Below are positions 35,231-45,805 of a stretch of DNA of 64,000 nucleotides, one piece after another. The position numbers and the translations under genes were made by a program. Within the stretch, counting starts at the first letter, position 1, and each line of letters starts with the position of its first letter. Origin of the DNA: Phytophthora sp. 'mugwort' (Eukaryota; Oomycota; Peronosporomycetes; Peronosporales; Peronosporaceae); assembly GCA_033558025.1 (NCBI GenBank), contig JAUCEF010000008.1:1488001-1552000 (forward strand), given 5' to 3'. Below the pieces are notes generated by a model, which saw nothing but the letters and a program-made list of their open reading frames with translations, was not told the origin of the DNA and did no database searches.

Positions 35231-35967
35231 TTTCAGAGAGCAATTAGTTGAAATCGATCTGGCCGAATCGACCCGCGAATTGATCCACTGCCAGAATGCA
35301 TACGAAACATGTACTTTTAGAGGCGTGAACGGCCGTTCGGATTGAATCATTGCACCATGCTCAGCTCGCCGCGCAGGTCGCCGCGTCTTAGACGCTCCTC
35401 CCCGCACCAGCTGCGTAGCCGCACACCGACACCAAGCAGTACTCCATCGACCTCGCAAGCCTCCCTGGGCGTACGGACTACTGCGTCGCAAGTCACAGAC
35501 CAAGGGCCTCAGCAACGCTCACCACAACCACCCCGCTGTACACACAGGCTGCTGAATCTCCCTCTACACCGTCACCAGGCACTTTGAGAATGGAAGCAAA
35601 GACGACGGCAGCTATATGCATGGCTGGGACGCAAGCGACTCCACCACAACAATTCGTCTGAGGAAGTTGGCGCCTCGCGAGCCTCACGAGCCTCCACGCG
35701 AGGCTGAAGGCGATGGCGATCTCTCTGGTCAAGTCGTCGACGCCCTCTACACCCGCCAAACGCGGATCCAATTCGAAGCCCGACATCCCGCCTCGGGTGT
35801 GTCTTCACGAACGGCAGCTTTCACGCCATCACTATCTGCAGCATCAGCTACACCGTCATAGCCATCACGACCTTAAAATAGCAGGAGAGGGACGCTAGCA
35901 AACAAGAGAAGAACCAGCGCCAGCAGATCCAAGCAGCCACCAATACTAGCTTCTACTCCGACCAACG
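35231..35967. other. Spacer with Pro/Ser-rich frames
   Basis: Overlapping open frames occur on both strands, with a plus-strand Arg/Ser/Pro-rich start near 35360 (SSPRRSPRLRRSS). This may be the N-terminus of a retroelement Gag, but no core domain follows. Confidence 0.35.
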
Positions 35968-36867
35968 ATGAAGACTACCGTTGCTGAGCCCGATATCTCG
36001 GCTGAAGTCCTTAACAACGTCGTCATAAACGGTGGACCTTTTGATGAGATCATGAAAAAAACTGGGACCAGTTTAGCACCCGGGTGAAGTGCAGAGCTGT
36101 GAAGACTAAGGGAGAGGTGGTCCATAGCGGCACACCGTGTTGCCAAATGGGATCGAGACTTGCATAAAGAAAGTGGTAAACTCGACCAAGTACGAGCAGG
36201 CGTAGAGTGGTTGGTTGGAAAATTGAAAGGCCACCATGTGATGCTCATGATCAACGGGTATGGGGTGGCAATTGGAACAACTCATGACAAAAATGAATTT
36301 GCCGCAGCCCGAATACGACTTTGGATACTGATCGTGTTGATGCTACAGCGGAGTGCTCACTGCGTGATATGGCGGGAAAACTCCGGGCCGTATGGCAGGA
36401 GACGTTCCAAGCTGATGATGTGGTATGGCGCATGTGGATAGTCATATCACGAGGAACTTGAACCGATTTACATGGGATGATGCCATTCTAGAACCTCCAC
36501 CGACCGAAGTTGCAAATTTACTTGAACCTGTGAACACCAACTTACAGTAGCACTGTCCGGAGTCGCCCAGTCGTCAAACATGGCTCTAGATCTGTGAAGG
36601 AGATCATTGCTGACTACCAGGAATGCACCAAGCGTGGGAGGTATTTGGGCGGCATCTGCAGGAATATGGACGTCGTTTGGTGGTACGCAAGAACGTTATC
36701 GGCATTTTTGCGTGATGTTGTTCCTCCTTCTCGAAGCGATGGGATTGACCCACTATGTCGTATTGAAAATCTTAAAGACACAGAACAGGCAGAGTGATAG
36801 AAACGTCGTGTTTCTGAAGATCTGCTACGCTTACGAATCAATCTCCGTAAGGTTTAATACATCTTGA
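35968..36867 (+). pseudogene. Decayed gene of an unrecognised family
   Basis: A plus-strand frame starts ATG at 35968 (MKTTVAEPDISAEVLNNVVI) and runs into a stop. Further blocks appear in other frames: AAHRVAKWD (about 36130), DQVRAGVEWLVGKLKGHHVM (about 36187), LRDMAGKLRAVWQ (about 36365), DDVVWRMW, and a hydrophobic end (VMLFLLLEAMGLTHYVVLKI). Taken together they look like one protein broken by at least three frameshifts. The hydrophobic C-terminus may be a membrane anchor. I do not know its function; it could be a multicopy Phytophthora gene family. Confidence 0.35.
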
Positions 36868-37172
36868 CTGTCGTCACTTGTGTTGAAATTCGCACGGTTT
36901 TCACTTGAAAGCGGTCCCGCTGGATCAAAATATCCTTGGACTTTCCAGCAACATTTCTTGAAAACCTTGCTCATGTTGAACTCTTTGAAGTGTTGTTTTG
37001 GTTCTTTTGGGCGACAAACGGCGTTAAATTGCGACCAGTCGATTGTTTGTAGTGCCGCTGAAAGGACCGCTTGACGTACCCAAAGAGACTCGATCAGGTT
37101 GAAGAACGGGCAACACGCCGGTGTGGTGGAGTGGATCCACTGAATTTCAGTAGGATCCCAACTCACACGCAC
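36831..37172 (-). pseudogene. IS630-like DDE transposase C-terminus
   Basis: The frame contains TPACCPFFNLIESLWVRQAV, the block holding the last catalytic acid of DDE_3/IS630-like transposases (PYSPxxNPIE in the consensus). It is followed by FNMSKVFKKCCWKVQGYFDP, a C-terminal block common in oomycete copies. The rest of the catalytic domain is missing. The frame starts at a non-ATG codon. Confidence 0.6.
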
Positions 37173-37734
37173 TGCGCCCAGATACCGACTAACGGAGGGG
37201 GTACTCCGACGGTCGTGTAGTTGCTGAGTGATTCACCTTGTGTACCCGTCGGCGGGCTGTACTGCTCTCTCGTTGACACGAGATGCGCACTTGGCGGGCT
37301 TGGACGTCCTTGTGGGGACTTGGGAGGGGGTGGATCTGCGCGGGTATTCCTGATCACGATCCGGTGTTGTTTTGGTCTTGAGCTCTTTGCGTAGACCTTG
37401 TGGATCCGTAATAGAAATACGAGATCGGGAGTAGTTCCTTCTTGAGGTGTCCTTGCTCCTTATCGGAGTTGTCCTTGTTCCTTTACGATGCTTGCCGCCT
37501 CCAATAGCGGGATCTTGATGGGGGATGAGAAACCAAAGGGCGAGCGTGACCTGGCCAAGCTATCCAGGGGATGCCAAGTGTGCAGGAAGATCGCCAAAGT
37601 TTAGACTTGGTCTACGTATGGGGCCAATAGAAGTCCCCTATACTATAGTCAAGTCTGTTCCAGTGCAAATTCGGTTCTGATTTATACCTTAGCCTATCTA
37701 CCTTCGGATCCCATCCCAAAACCTATCCTACGGA
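37173..37734. other. Spacer, possible element flank
   Basis: No supported gene. A short Pro-rich minus-strand frame (37357-37163) lies here. The sequence may be the 3' non-coding end of the minus-strand retroelement that follows. Confidence 0.35.
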
Positions 37735-38160
37735 TTAATTATAACCCATGATCCCATCTGGCTTGCATTCATGCTCAAGACGGTCTTCATTTTCTCGGGC
37801 ATTATTCTTGGCCTTTTGAGCGTCTTTGCGTTTCTGTTGTTGCTGCCAATCCACCTTCACTGGATAGTCAAAGAGCATATCTCTTCCGAGCGCCGCTTGG
37901 CTCGGAGATAGTCCCGTCATAGTGTGATGTTGCACTCTTAGAGCAAATGTCACGGCTGACAAATAATGTTCCCATTCTCCAAGCGTAGAGATTGGGGGGG
38001 GGTAGTTTGTTCTTATATCCCCGGTCTCTCGCTCCATGTTCCGCAGTCTGAGTTCCCTCGCGTAGGCGTCGGCCGTCTCTACAGGCGCGAGGTCCTGTTG
38101 TGACGGTGTTGGCAACTTTGAGTTGCCATTAGTACTGGGTAAGGCTCTTCGTCTCGGCAT
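37735..38160 (-). pseudogene. gypsy integrase C-terminal fragment
   Basis: The frame gives WEHYLSAVTFALRVQHHTMT, then GLSPSQAALGRDMLFDYPVK, the typical end of the integrase core in Ty3/gypsy polyproteins, and a KxxDxxxAKxxNxREN-like helical region. The preceding 55 codons are unlike integrase and look like Gag-type linker. The tail stops at 37735 without the GPF/Y module. A fragment. Confidence 0.7.
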
Positions 38161-38841
38161 GTGCGAATGCTGAGATGAAGAACCTTTCGATGGTGTTCCA
38201 GTCTGCCGACTTATCTGCCCCGTATATGCTGCTCGATAGCCCGTGTCGTTATGCAGTAATTCGAGATGAGCCCGCAGCCGTGTTGAAGCTCCGGTTGTGA
38301 ACTAATGTTCCCCCTAATATCGCTTTAATTTCTCGATCAAACAACACCGCGCACACGATATGCTGACTCAGAATTTGCCTTCGACGGGGGTCTCATCCGA
38401 TGCGTACCCGTTATCTCTCATTTGTTTCCAGTCATCTGCATTGTCGACGAGCGGTGCTAGCCGGGTTTGCGCATGTCCGTGTTCGGCTCGACGGACCCAC
38501 CCGTCCAGCCAAAACCGGATTTCTTGCTGTTGGTTCCGGCTTCTGTACTCGACTAGGGCAGCGTGGAGACTATCTTTTCGCCAGTCTGCTGTCCATTGAA
38601 TTAGAACGGCCGGATGGAGCGTATTCAGTACCTCCCGGAAACGAGAATCTTCTCATGTACTGCATTAGCCTGCTCGACTCCTTCATCGCTGTTTCCGACC
38701 ATTCGGCGGTGGAGCTCGTCGTTTGAGGAAACTTGAATTATGAGGTCCAACCCCATTCCGCTGCCAGTGCGTTCCATGCTTCCGCCCAGTCCCCTTGATC
38801 CATTTGGATGTCCTCCCGCTCAGGTTGTACATCTTTCGCCT
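38161..38841. other. Broken minus-strand retroelement interior
   Basis: Minus-strand blocks here are interrupted by stops (for example around 38380 and 38620). They join the integrase fragment below and the Gag-like frame above. No intact domain is recognised. Confidence 0.4.
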
Positions 38842-39762
38842 CTATTTTTCCTTTTTTTTAGGACTAGAGCTGTGGATGTTGGTGGTGTTGCTCCATCTGT
38901 GGTTTCTACCTCTTCTGAAGGTCATGCACGGGTCCTCTTCTTCATGGTATCGGCTCTGGTGATGGCTCTGGGCCTCCCGTGCTGTGATCCCGCTTCTGTT
39001 TGCTGCGACGATGTACTTGACTGTTGGTAGTTCCCGTCTTGATCCTGACTCCACGTTCTCACTTTTTGTTCTTCTTCTTGTTCTCGTTGCGATCACCTCA
39101 TCTTCCTCGACCTCCGTTCGCAACTGGTGCCTCTATTGTTGCATCACCACCGCTGGGATCTGATATTTTCGTTGCAGTGCCACCTCCTCCTGATCCTGCT
39201 CTCCTCCCCTTGTTTCGGCTAGTAATAGCTGTTGGTCGTCTTTGGAAAGGCTGCTGACCGTATTGATCAAAAAGGTTAGCAGTTCTGTAAAGCATGTTAA
39301 GTCTGCTCTGAGAAAGATTGTTTGAATTTCCTTTTTAAGCTCATGATGAATCGAGAGTCCCTCGGTCCGCTGCCATAGCTCTTCAATCTGTCCATCCCAC
39401 TCAGTCGGGTCGCATGGGTCTTGCGACTCTCCCATCAGGGAGTCTTGTGTTTGATCTTCTCCACATATCGTAATGGTGTTCTCCTCTTTCACCGCCTTGT
39501 CTTGTAGATCTGGTAGTACATCTTGCTTAACCTGGTGTACAAATGCAGAATAATGCTGACCCCAGAACCGGAGGACAAGTGGTGGTGTCTTCGGTTCCTC
39601 AATTTTGACTGCCCGGATTTCGTCCATCCAGTCTAGAACTGACATCGGGTGCTCAGCCGCCGTTTCCACGAGTTTACCTTTCCTGTGCAATACTGACGGA
39701 TTATCCGATACTGCAAATACAGTCTGTAGCACATCAGATGGATCTAGTGGTGAAATCAGCAC
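38842..39762 (-). pseudogene. Gag-like minus-strand frame
   Basis: The frame from 39762 to 38842 is open apart from one stop at 39133-39135. The first part is acidic and helical (MSVLDWMDEIRAVKIEEPKT, LTFLINTVSSLSKDDQQLLL); the second is basic (TRTRRRTKSENVESGSRREL). Its position upstream of an integrase fragment on the same strand suggests the Gag of the same element, with pol mostly deleted between them. No ATG starts the frame (GTG at 39762). I cannot confirm the family. Confidence 0.35.
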
Positions 39763-39839
39763 ATTCTATTGTTGGGGGATGGAGGGGATCTTGTATAACC
39801 AAACGAAGGATTTAAACAGTCACCTTCGCAGACAAAAAA

Positions 39840-40830
39840 ATGATTGGAGAAATGGGTAGTGTTGTCAAAAAATTGACTAACCGATGGCTCTACATGAACG
39901 CGTTGGGTTGGATTCTCAACAACCGTGTTGAACTTGGTTCTCAGTTCGAGCACATTCCTCCGATTCACCGTCTCCGACGTGGTGGATCAATGCTGCGCTC
40001 ATCTAACGGCATCACTTCTGTGATAAATGTGACTTTTATTATAATCCAGGCCAAAGATATTATTCTTTCCCAGCAAACAACAGAAGTTGAGATTTTAGTG
40101 GCTCGACTACGGATTATTTTGTCTGTGCACTCGCGAATTGATGCTACCATTTCACATGGCATGAATGACGTTGTTTCCGAGAAGTACTGGCTCAAGGAGC
40201 ACAGTCTCTTTAATTATTTGAGAGATCAAGGAACGTTTGTGAATACTTACCTGGGTAATCTGTCACCCGAAGACAAGCGATTGACTCTCAAACAGCTAGG
40301 TAAATTTGTGGTGCACGTTATGAAGGAATGGAGCTCGTACAAGCAGAAAGGGACAGTAACAATCAAACATCTGGAAATGTTGCCCTACCAGTAATGCCAT
40401 CAGACCTGGTTTAGTTCCCCCGCGTGATATCGCCGATGATATATTGGAACCTCGACGCGAGCAGTTGGCGAAGTTCTGGAATCTTTCTCAGATTGAAGCT
40501 GTAGGATGCGAACATCGAGAGTTGTGTCGAACCAATCTGCTGGACGAGTCAGTGCAGACAGCAATTCAAAAAGAAGACTATGAAACGAATTTCAATGACG
40601 GATGGGACGCTCTCGAGAAGGCTGCAAAGCCGGAAACGCTGTCGTATCTCCGACAGTTTTGCTTGAGTAGCAATAGCAACCGTACTTGCCAACACGGCAT
40701 CTGTAGAATCAGATTTCTCGATTATGAAGTACGAATTGAACGACCGTCGCACAGCGTTGACCTCCCTTAGAGGGAATTTTTCAGGCTAAACAGCAGGACC
40801 AGCTCAACAATCTAGGAATACAGAAGTCTA
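39840..40830 (+). pseudogene. hAT-like transposase C-terminal part, decayed
   Basis: The first frame (39840-40394, 184 codons, ATG) has a helical region ending VKYWLKEHSLFN-like sequence and LRDQGTFVNTYLGNLSPEDK. The second (40444-40770) has REQLAKFWNLSQIEAVGCEH and TNFNDGWDALEKAAKPETLS. In a third frame near 40680-40780 the conserved end ANTASVESDFSIMKYELNDR appears. This set matches the C-terminal half of a multicopy hAT-like family in Phytophthora. It is broken by stops at 40392 and a frameshift near 40670. Confidence 0.6.
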
Positions 40831-41289
40831 GTGTTAGTGATAAATCGACACAGTGCCGGAAATATATTCTGGATGTGCCGAAATAAAGCTAATACGACAC
40901 ACTCTGGCATTTGCCGAAATAAAGAAGGTCTGGACAACAGTATCGGTGTCTAGAAGCCACGGAATCGCGTTGACGAAATAACCAAAAGCGCCCTTTTTTG
41001 GGGCGAAGTAGGCGGTACAGTACCCACACACTTTGTTTATTACCGCAAGCGTACAGACAGTCTACACGGACTCTACAGTTATTAGTACAGTGTGTATTGT
41101 ACTTGTTTCCTTGCCTTATCTTAGGCTTTGACGATTGCGGTATAGAACATATAAAAACAGGTTTGCATTTTGGTTCACAACGTTCCGACGATGTAACAGC
41201 GAGATAAAAAAACTCGGAGTCCGTATCACTTCGAATTTGGCGTTCGACTTCCCAAATCAACGACCCTGGAAGCTTGAAAAGAGAAAAAA
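40831..41289. other. Upstream region of the secreted protein gene
   Basis: No gene. The word GCCGAAATAAAG occurs twice (about 40878 and 40913). A candidate initiator lies at 41226-41239. Confidence 0.5.
41226..41239 (+). promoter_or_regulatory. Candidate oomycete initiator (Inr)
   Basis: TCACTTCGAATTTG matches 11 of 14 positions of the oomycete initiator TCATTYBNCAWTTT. It lies 51-64 bases before the ATG at 41290, the usual distance in Phytophthora. Confidence 0.45.
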
Positions 41290-42102
41290 ATGCGACTGCA
41301 CCACGTCGTCATAGCAACTACAGTTGCTCTGTACACTTGCACCGATGGATTCGTGGGAGCTGAGACCACTCGGGCTCTTGCGTCCTCCAATGATATTAAC
41401 GACGAGCAAAGCGACGCTGGACCTAAGGCCCCGGCAAAGAAGAAGAAGCCGACAACTTTGGCCGCCTCGGGATCAAGTGGTGATGCCAGTGAGTTGGATG
41501 ACGTGTCTTCTTCAAGTGGCAGCGACTTAGATGGTGTGTTTGGAATGACTGGCAGCGCCTTCGACGGCTTGCTTTCCTTGAGCGGTAGTGAGTTCGATGC
41601 CTGGCTCGAATCCTTCGATAGCAGCAGACTGGACGAGTCGCCGCTCTCTTCTAGCGACAGTGACTCAGCCAGCGACAGTGACTCAGCCAGCGACAGTGAC
41701 TCAGCCAGCGACAGTTCCGCCACAAAGCCCCCCACTAAGAAGAAGAAAAAAACTACTCCGGTGGCATCGACATCAGGCTCCAGCGCTTCCGGCAGTGACT
41801 TGAGCGACAGTTCAACGACAACGGATTCTGCATCGGAATCCTCTGGTGAGGGCTCCAGTTATCTGGATGGTCTGATGAACTTAAGTGACAGTGACTTGCT
41901 GCCGCCGAGTCTCAAGGACGATGCCAAGAATGTTGAGTCCGCTCTCACACCAACGGCAGCGCCCTCAGCCCCGACCCCCACGTCAAGTGATGGGTCAGAA
42001 TGCCCCACTGGCTGGTGGGGCCACGTGAAATCGTGGTGGAAGAACACTATTGGCAGCGGCGACAAATGTGCTTTACGCAGACTCCGCTTGGAGCAGGAAT
42101 AA
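41290..42102 (+). CDS. Secreted Ser/Asp-rich repeat protein
   Basis: A 270-aa protein, uninterrupted. Residues 1-24 look like a signal peptide (positive start, hydrophobic VVIATTVALYTC, cleavage near GFVGA). The mature part is rich in Ser, Asp and Lys: two KKKK-type basic patches, three 18-bp tandem repeats (41653-41706) giving SASDSD units, and recurring L-D-G-x-x-x-L-S-S/D-S motifs. The C-terminus holds a Trp-rich stretch between the only two Cys of the mature region (CPTGWWGHVKSWWKN... to GDKC), possibly a disulfide loop. R28-A-L-A31 is a poor RxLR-like word with no EER after it. It may be an apoplastic or cell-surface protein or an effector candidate. No known family. Confidence 0.75.
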   Translation: MRLHHVVIATTVALYTCTDGFVGAETTRALASSNDINDEQSDAGPKAPAKKKKPTTLAASGSSGDASELDDVSSSSGSDLDGVFGMTGSAFDGLLSLSGSEFDAWLESFDSSRLDESPLSSSDSDSASDSDSASDSDSASDSSATKPPTKKKKKTTPVASTSGSSASGSDLSDSSTTTDSASESSGEGSSYLDGLMNLSDSDLLPPSLKDDAKNVESALTPTAAPSAPTPTSSDGSECPTGWWGHVKSWWKNTIGSGDKCALRRLRLEQE

Positions 42103-42295
42103 GAGCTCGCAGTTTGTTCTCGTAAGGAATGTGCGTAAGAAACGAACAGTTGAAGGTCTCGAAAGGCTAACGGTAAAAAACAAGCATACCGTTTTTTACC
42201 GTGAGTAAACTGGACGTAAACGTTTAGAACCTCACGAACTGTCCATTTAGTCAGTCTAATGCAATAAAATGTCACCATGTTCTTTTAGACTGACC

Positions 42296-43849
42296 TCAAG
42301 CAGTCGCAGCAATACGATGTCCACACGCTCCACAGAATGAGAACTCGACGCCTACCATGACACTACAGCCCGGACACAGACGATCCGTCTTATTCCGCTC
42401 GTTCTCCCTGTCAGCAAACACCTTCAGCTCTGCAATTGCCGTCGAAAGGCTAACACGCTCTTGCCAGTCCGAATCCGTAAGCCTCTTCACGAGTTCCCAC
42501 TCATCATCAGCAATTCCTTCAGGTCGAGGGTATTCCTCTCCTGCAAATATCTTTTCCATTATCGTATCGTCATCATCCAGCGCGAACGGAGGCTCGTCAG
42601 AGAACGCTTCGATAATGCACATGCCAAACGAGTAAACGTCCGAGGCGAATCGCGGGTTATTTGTCGCGTCCGTCACTTCGCCCATCGGCATTAGACACTC
42701 CGGGGCTTTCCAGCGCACAGTATCCGTCTGCGCCTTCTTGCTCAAACCCACGGACTGGCTGCGGATGTAACTAAACCCAAAGTCGCAGATTTTGGCGTTG
42801 TCATCGGCGCCGATCAGGATATTGTTGCACTTGAGGTCGCCGTGCACCACTTTTTGCGAGTGGATGTAGTCCAAACCCACCGCTGCTTGATGGAACAGTT
42901 TCCAAATATCGCTCTTGTCTTCCGTGAAGTGGTCCGCAAAATTGCCATGAATCGCATCCTCGCACACGAAGAACGCCGGTGTGCTGACGTGACACGCACC
43001 GAACAATTCGATCACGTGGGGGTTGTTCAACCTCCTCCAAACTTCCACTTCCTTGAAGAATGACTCCTTCGCTTGTTCATCGTCCATCAATAGCGACTTG
43101 ATCACCACCTTGGCTCCTTTGCCCCATGTTCCCCTGGTCACAGAACCGTAAGAACCGCAGTCAAATTGGTCTTGAATATCGAAGTCCACGTCGTCACTCG
43201 AGATAAACCACTCGGGTACTGCGGGAACCTTCGTTCCAGACGTCCTGGTGATTTTGTTGAAAGTTCTCTTCATCATGGCCAGCGTGGCCATGGAATTCTG
43301 CTCCTTCTTGTGGGTCATTTCGAATTTCAGCATGGCCAGACCTTCAACCAAATTGTTGTCTTTGTTCTGCATATCCGCATGAATCCGCTGCTGGTTGGCA
43401 GCGATGCTCAGCAGCATTTGCTCCTGTTTGCGTCGGTCCTTGTCCCATTCCCGTCTCCACTTGGCCATTTCCTGGATATGCACCAGGTTCAGCAACTTGT
43501 ATAATTCGTCAATGTCCTCGTTGAAATTCTGGATCGCGGCCACCACTTTGCGGTTGCTAGCGAGCCGCTTGATAAAACTTTTTTTCGCTTGCTTTTGCAG
43601 AAATTTGAGAAAAGCGGCGATCGTGTTGCCATACATGAAGAGCACCCGGTTTTGGCGCATCGCCTCCTCGTCCGAGATCTTGTTGAGCTCCACACTAACG
43701 AACTGCAGACGTTTATACACGGCCGTGCACATCTCCTCGTTCTCCTCTAGCTGCTGACACAGCTCGACGATGTTGCCCAACACTTTGATGATGAGACCAC
43801 CAACGCCAGGGACGACAAAATTCGCGACGAGCGAGCAAACAGCCGACAT
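42296..43849 (-). CDS. TKL-type protein kinase with MLKL/HeLo-like N-terminus
   Basis: A 517-aa intronless protein starting ATG at 43849. Residues 1-200 are helical (LCQQLEENEEMCTAVYKRLQ) and resemble the four-helix bundle of MLKL/HeLo-type proteins. The kinase domain is about 222-480: glycine loop CGSYGSV at 231-237, K251 in VVIK, HGDLK at 336-340 (Arg of HRD replaced by Gly, as in many TKL kinases), N343, DFG at 356-358 and APE at 382-384. All catalytic residues are present, so it is probably active. The C-terminus has a zinc ribbon (C492, C495, C506, C509). A paralogue lies at 52054-53622. TAGAATGA at 43911-43918 is the complement of the Inr core TCATTCTA, but the rest of the element is absent. 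Confidence 0.85.
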   Translation of the reverse strand: MSAVCSLVANFVVPGVGGLIIKVLGNIVELCQQLEENEEMCTAVYKRLQFVSVELNKISDEEAMRQNRVLFMYGNTIAAFLKFLQKQAKKSFIKRLASNRKVVAAIQNFNEDIDELYKLLNLVHIQEMAKWRREWDKDRRKQEQMLLSIAANQQRIHADMQNKDNNLVEGLAMLKFEMTHKKEQNSMATLAMMKRTFNKITRTSGTKVPAVPEWFISSDDVDFDIQDQFDCGSYGSVTRGTWGKGAKVVIKSLLMDDEQAKESFFKEVEVWRRLNNPHVIELFGACHVSTPAFFVCEDAIHGNFADHFTEDKSDIWKLFHQAAVGLDYIHSQKVVHGDLKCNNILIGADDNAKICDFGFSYIRSQSVGLSKKAQTDTVRWKAPECLMPMGEVTDATNNPRFASDVYSFGMCIIEAFSDEPPFALDDDDTIMEKIFAGEEYPRPEGIADDEWELVKRLTDSDWQERVSLSTAIAELKVFADRENERNKTDRLCPGCSVMVGVEFSFCGACGHRIAATA

Positions 43850-45354
43850 CGAAGAAAAAAAACGCGGTCGTAGCCTGGATGGATGCGCTTGGGGGATGGA
43901 GGGTCAGTCCTAGAATGAGAACGTAACTGAGTGGGGGCTGGACCGCAGTGCGGTCCAGTCAGCGATCGTATCCATAGTAACCATTGCGGCCAGCAAGATT
44001 GATGACGGGGGAAGTACAGGCTGCGATGAAGTTTTTAGATATAGTTTCCAAAAAGCGTGTGCATTGTAGATTTTTTTTGCTGCCTAAAAAATGTGCTGGT
44101 CTGTGCACCACTACAATGAATACTACTTGAAGTATACTACTAATAACGCCCGAACATTCCGGCAATGGCGGGGTTTAAGCGTCAACGGGGAGATCTAAAA
44201 CTAACGCTACTACTGCTACAGTCCTGCGACGTTTCCTGTACTGTTGCGCTGGTTTCATTTCTGCTTCCTCTCCTCAAAAAGCAATATCCAACGAGGCGAT
44301 ATTAATAGTATATACTTTATATAAATTATTATTATTATAGTATAGTTGAGAGTGGAAGATTCTAGCCGGTGGAAATGCATGGTTGTTATAATCGACATCA
44401 CGTGTGGTGTCCATCGTGCGGCTCTCATCAGAAGCAGAATTATTATGCCAACTGCAATTAATGCGACCACTGTACTCCAGCAAACGCGACAAACACAAAA
44501 AATATATGTGGGCTTAGCCTACTGGGCTCGTGAATCTCTGAGTTTAGTCTCACATGTATTCGGTTGCCGACACTGTAGTAGTCAGCTTTAACTATAATAC
44601 AATGCTACCGGAATCACGAGTTGTTTTTTCCAAATCGATATACGCTATGCCTTGATCGCAGAATTGTGGACATGGACTTTTGAGACATAACAAACCAATC
44701 GCTTGCTTCGATATGCGACAGCAGTTGTCTTGATTTTAAGGCATACGACAGATGCTACCCAACCGATCTCGATGTAAGCAATAAATCTGCTACGCTACTC
44801 CAAAAGCCGTAGCTATCATGCACGCTCAAGAATCCTGAGTCAAATATACGTTCAGACCCACTTAATTGGACTGCTCTTCCCAGCATTATACTGCAGTACT
44901 CAATATATCGTAAGATTCTTGGAATGCTGTTCGTGTCCATGGCGCTAGGCTGTTTGTTGCTACTCAACTGGATTGAAATGTATTGCTCACTCCAGGACGG
45001 TATGGTTCGACATGGATTGGAAGCAGCATCAGCAAATATTGTCTAATCTGGGAAATTTACATTGCTAGCCATTTACGCAATGATACGAAAAGCAAGTCGA
45101 ACAACCAAATCAAGCTTATCAAATATTTGAAGTATATTCTAGATCGACATTGTCAGTTCCTATACCATCACTCGACATAAATTGGTGAGCATGGCGAGGC
45201 GATTCCTAAACAACGGGTTTTGACGCTCCATGAGGAGTTCCTTTAGATATGCAGATTCTTACGTCGGGTATCGCGACTGAATAAACTGGTCACAGGATTG
45301 CCACTATGATCTAGGCCCGTACGTGCAGTTAGGTCGAACATCTGGACATGGATG
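43850..45354. other. Spacer with weak copia-like fragments
   Basis: AT-rich repeats lie near 44300-44350. A minus-strand frame (44967-44755) has IPRILRYIEY, a word like the end of Ty1/copia RNase H regions, and the plus-strand frame 44983-45180 has a similar LIKYLKYIL. These are weak hints of a copia remnant. No gene is supported. Confidence 0.35.
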
Positions 45355-45732
45355 TTAGGCTCGAAGTCGACGAGCGCTCTTGGTTTCCATTTTTCTCTTC
45401 TTCTCCTTTTGTTTCTTCCGCCATTGAATGTACTCTCTAATCTGCTCTCTGATATACGGCGTGTCGTAGGGATACATTAGACCAATACTGGTGAACGGGC
45501 CGCGAATTTGGCCCCTGTCGAACCCTTGCATTCGGCCTCCACCCCTACCTCCTCCCCCACGTCGTTCCTCCAGCGTTGTCGTTTTGTCAGATAACTCGCG
45601 TGTATTCTCGTGTTGAATTTGCATTTTAGCGTTCGATTTCGTCGTAGTTGAAATGGTGGTATCATTAGCGGTAACCTCGCAGGAAGCGATCAGGCCAACT
45701 ACGAGCGCCATTACAGGATAGATGAGACGCAT
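45355..45732 (-). CDS. RxLR-like secreted effector candidate
   Basis: A 125-aa protein, starting at the ATG at 45732. A longer in-frame extension exists upstream but would bury the signal peptide. Residues 1-22 are a clear signal peptide (MRLIYPVMALVVGLIASC). Residues 45-48 read RELS, a degenerate RxLR with the last Arg changed to Ser, followed by EER at 55-57; this spacing matches the RxLR-EER layout of oomycete effectors. The rest has a Gly/Arg patch (RRGGGGRGGGR) and a Lys/Arg-rich end (KKQKEKKRK) that could act as a nuclear signal. It sits in repeat-rich DNA, as typical for effectors. No effector domain is recognised, so its target is unknown. Confidence 0.65.
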   Translation of the reverse strand: MRLIYPVMALVVGLIASCEVTANDTTISTTTKSNAKMQIQHENTRELSDKTTTLEERRGGGGRGGGRMQGFDRGQIRGPFTSIGLMYPYDTPYIREQIREYIQWRKKQKEKKRKMETKSARRLRA

Positions 45733-45791
45733 GATTCTTGGGCTCTTGATGCCGAACACCGTGTCTCGGTGTTGGGTAGGTATGCGATTGC

Positions 45792-45805
45792 AAATGCGGA
45801 AGTGA
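45792..45805 (-). promoter_or_regulatory. Candidate oomycete initiator (Inr)
   Basis: On the minus strand TCACTTCCGCATTT matches 11 of 14 positions of TCATTYBNCAWTTT. It lies 60-73 bases before the effector ATG at 45732 and shares the unusual TCACTTC start with the site at 41226. Confidence 0.4.

Noticed and set aside
41313..41400. RxLR motif in the 41.29-kb secreted protein
   Set aside because: RALA at residues 28-31 matches only R-x-L, and no EER or DEER follows. Not called an RxLR protein.
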